Source: Streptomyces caelestis
Lineage (GTDB): Bacteria; Actinomycetota; Actinomycetes; Streptomycetales; Streptomycetaceae
Length of the DNA: 64,000 nt
Assembly (NCBI RefSeq): GCF_014205255.1
Contig: NZ_JACHNE010000001.1
Coordinates: 1,612,001-1,676,000 of the forward strand
Direction: 5' to 3'
Shown here: piece by piece, positions 62,284 to 64,000 of the stretch
How the letters are laid out: each line of letters opens with the position of its first letter
Numbering within the stretch: position 1 is the stretch's first letter
The notes under the pieces: model-generated
Told to the model about the DNA's origin: nothing
The model's database searches: none
What the model saw: only the letters and a program-made list of their open reading frames with translations
Made by a program: the position numbers and the translations under genes

Positions 62284-63624
62284 CTACAACGGTACGCGCA
62301 GGGCCCCGTCGATGAGTTCCGCGGCGTCGGCCGTGCCCGAGCAGCCGCTTCGCACCAGGTGCTCCCGTACCGCGCGCAGCCGGTCGCGCAGCCGCTGGGA
62401 CTCCATGCCGCGGGCCTGCTCGGCCATCTGCACGGCGATGACCACGGCCTTGTCGGCGTTGCCCTGCCGCAGCTCGATCGTGCTGAGCATCGCCAGCCGG
62501 TGCACCCGGCCGCGGTCGTGCGCCGGGTTGTCGACCGCTGCCGCGGCATGCTCCCCGGCGGCCGCGATCTCCCCGAGACTCAGCAGCGCCTCCGCCACCT
62601 GGACGTTGACCAGCCCCGGCTGGACATAGCCGGTCTCGTCGGGCTCGTAGCCGCGCCGGATGCGCGCCGCGGCCTGCTCGGCCCGCCGGATGCAGGACAG
62701 GGCGCTCGTGCCGTCGCCGAGATGCGCGTACGCCTTGGCCTGCATCGCGTACAGGTCGGAGGCGAGCGCCGGGGTGATGTGCTTGCCGGCGGCCCGCAGC
62801 GCGGCCTCCGCGAAGGCGACGGCCTGCCGGTACTCCCGCATGAACAGCGACTGGTTGACGAGCAGCGCGATCACATAAGCGCCCAGCCCCCGGTCCCCGC
62901 TGGCCTTGGCGAGCCGCAGGGCCTGGTGGAAGTAGCGCTGGGCGAGACCGTGCGCGTCGGAGTCGTAGGCGCAGATCCCGGCGACGGCCACCAAGCCGCC
63001 CGTCGCCCGGTGCACTTGGCGCCCGGTCTCATCCGTGTAGCTGCCGCGCAGCAGCGGCGCGGCCTCGGCGTTGAGGAAGCCGACGATCCGGGCCCGCGTC
63101 GCGATGCCCCCGGCCTTGCGGTACATCTGCTCGTAGTGTGTCCGGGCCGCGCGCAGCATCTCCAGGTCGCCCGGGGTGACCCGGTGTCTGCCGCCGCGGG
63201 AGACGTCCACGTCCTCGGGCGGGTTCTCCCACTCCCACACCGGCATGACGGCGGGCGTGCCGGTGAGTGCGGGCGCGCCCAGGATGTGCGGGCGCTGCTG
63301 CTGGTCGGAGCGCCACAGGGCGGTGGCCCGCTCGACGAAGCCGGACAGCGTGCCGGTGTGCGGCGCGGACGGCTCACCGGGCACGCCCAGGCCGATGTCG
63401 TCGAGGGTCACCTGCCGTTGCAACCGGGCGGCGAGCACCTCGCAGATCAAATCGGGCACCTGGCCCCGGGGACGCTGCCCCTTCAACCACCGGGCGACGG
63501 CGGTGTGTTCGTACCTCAGGAACAGGCCGCGTGCCCGTCCCGCCTGGTTGACGTGTGCGGCCAGCCCCGCGTGCGAGATCCCGGCCTCGTCCAGGATCGC
63601 GTCGAGCAGAGTGTTGGGCTGCAT
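62284..63624 (-). CDS. Streptomyces-type regulator with N-terminal HTH-like and C-terminal TPR region
   Basis: This 446-residue protein has an N-terminal DNA-binding-like part (LDEAGISHAGLAAHVNQ, YEHTAVARWLKGQRPRG, LICEVLAARLQRQVTLDDIGLG) as in many Streptomyces developmental regulators. The C-terminal ~250 residues hold repeated helix pairs of TPR type (YFHQALRLAKASGDRGLGAYV, AYAHLGDGTSALSCIRRAEQAA, VQVAEALLSLGEIAAAGEHAAA). The ATG at 63624 has a GGGGGG ribosome site five bases upstream. Relatives include regulators affecting antibiotic production and sporulation, but the exact role is not shown here. Confidence 0.85.
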   Translation of the reverse strand: MQPNTLLDAILDEAGISHAGLAAHVNQAGRARGLFLRYEHTAVARWLKGQRPRGQVPDLICEVLAARLQRQVTLDDIGLGVPGEPSAPHTGTLSGFVERATALWRSDQQQRPHILGAPALTGTPAVMPVWEWENPPEDVDVSRGGRHRVTPGDLEMLRAARTHYEQMYRKAGGIATRARIVGFLNAEAAPLLRGSYTDETGRQVHRATGGLVAVAGICAYDSDAHGLAQRYFHQALRLAKASGDRGLGAYVIALLVNQSLFMREYRQAVAFAEAALRAAGKHITPALASDLYAMQAKAYAHLGDGTSALSCIRRAEQAAARIRRGYEPDETGYVQPGLVNVQVAEALLSLGEIAAAGEHAAAAVDNPAHDRGRVHRLAMLSTIELRQGNADKAVVIAVQMAEQARGMESQRLRDRLRAVREHLVRSGCSGTADAAELIDGALRVPL

Positions 63625-64000
63625 GTGGGCCCCCCGGTGGCTCGGTGCGGCCAGATTAGTGGGTCCGCCTTCACACGGGGTGTGAACGGAGTGCTCGAAT
63701 CCGGGCTGTGCGCGCACTGTCGCGGAGAGTCGCCGGCCGGTTGACTGAAATGCCTCGCAAGAGGCCGGCCGGGCCGCCGGCTCCCCCTCGTACAGTACGG
63801 CGGCCCGCTTCCGCCGTCCGCCCGGCTGCCTGCCCGACACTCCGTGGCGGGGCGGACGGCACCGCCGGCCAGGCCCTGCAAGGGCGCGGGGAACTGCGCG
63901 ACCAGCCACCACCAACCCGCAGCCGGCACCACAGCGCAGTTCCCCACGGCGCTAACTGCGCAGCTCAGCCCCTACGCGTTCACCCGCAAGAGCCACCGCC
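63625..64000. other. Intergenic region at the right edge with repeat element
   Basis: About 375 bases with no credible gene start. It holds a family C repeat at 63881-63930 and long inverted arms at 63888-63899 and 63934-63945. The next gene lies beyond the window. Confidence 0.6.
63881..63945. repeat. Dispersed intergenic repeat, family C copy 2, with hairpin arms
   Basis: Contains CTGCGCGACCAGCCAC and ACCCGCAG as at 45868. Here GGGGAACTGCGC (63888-63899) and GCGCAGTTCCCC (63934-63945) add 12-bp inverted arms around a 34-base loop that includes the conserved core. Confidence 0.75.

Overview
The window is a 64 kb piece of a high-GC Streptomyces chromosome. The evidence is the sporulation/division gene ssgB, very strong GC bias at third codon positions, frequent GTG/TTG starts, Tat and lipoprotein exports, and conserved neighbours seen in this genus (siroheme/cobalamin genes, glpQ1, argHG, argCJBDR). 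I see no phage, transposon, integrase or CRISPR array, so it looks like core chromosome with a few remodelled spots.

Layout. 1-2.6 kb: a carbohydrate ABC importer (binding protein and two permeases; cut at the left edge) with a LacI-type operator. 2.9-6.7 kb: tRNA-Val(CAC), a PGPGW membrane protein, ssgB, a CGNR zinc-finger regulator, two small membrane proteins and a DsbA-like oxidoreductase. 6.7-9.5 kb: a tandem GNAT protein and the pabB-pabC pair of p-aminobenzoate synthesis. 9.6-10.2 kb: a five-tRNA cluster (Gly, Cys, three Val) with a clear promoter and terminator. 10.2-14.2 kb: zinc-ribbon protein, APH-like kinase, two small proteins and a Ser/Thr kinase. 14.3-22.8 kb: Nudix, SpoU methyltransferase, siroheme synthase, a very large BluB-CobT fusion and CobL. 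23-26.7 kb: a GNAT and the metNIQ importer, preceded by a Cys-rich leader peptide. 26.8-31.8 kb: HAD phosphatase, two membrane proteins, GNAT, ECF sigma factor, glpQ1 and a PlsC-type acyltransferase. 31.8-35.7 kb: a chimeric MoxR/DUF58/histidine-kinase remnant, a small secreted protein, an EmrB-type efflux pump and its TetR regulator. 35.8-39.7 kb: aldo/keto reductase, argH, argG. 39.9-42.3 kb: secreted duplicated-domain protein, PPOX protein, L,D-transpeptidase-like protein. 42.4-45.7 kb: a three-gene extracytoplasmic flavin electron-transfer cassette. 46-50.8 kb: argCJBDR. 51-64 kb: DUF6215 protein, GH51 arabinofuranosidase, DUF6314, a pseudo-phosphatase, GNAT, a MocR regulator divergent from an EamA exporter, DUF1918, a GHL10 hydrolase, a 3-hydroxybutyryl-CoA dehydrogenase, small proteins, Nudix and a TPR-type regulator.

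How the genes work together. argC, argJ, argB and argD overlap stop-to-start and are followed by argR; argG-argH form a second unit. Both units carry paired ARG-box palindromes, so ArgR made here probably represses both. The siroheme/CobL/BluB-CobT genes cover several steps of tetrapyrrole and cobalamin synthesis. The most interesting system is 42399-45739: a membrane ferric-reductase-like flavoprotein, an exported protein with three near-identical FMN-attachment domains, and an ApbE FMN transferase. Together they suggest an electron wire across the membrane.

Other points of note: the candidate cysteine-sensing leader peptide before metNIQ; the MoxR chimera whose P-loop has lost its Lys-Thr pair; the MocR/EamA gene pair whose start codons overlap on opposite strands; a histidine-phosphatase homologue without its catalytic motif; three families of dispersed intergenic repeats; and tandem repeats that duplicate gene 3' ends including the stop codon.
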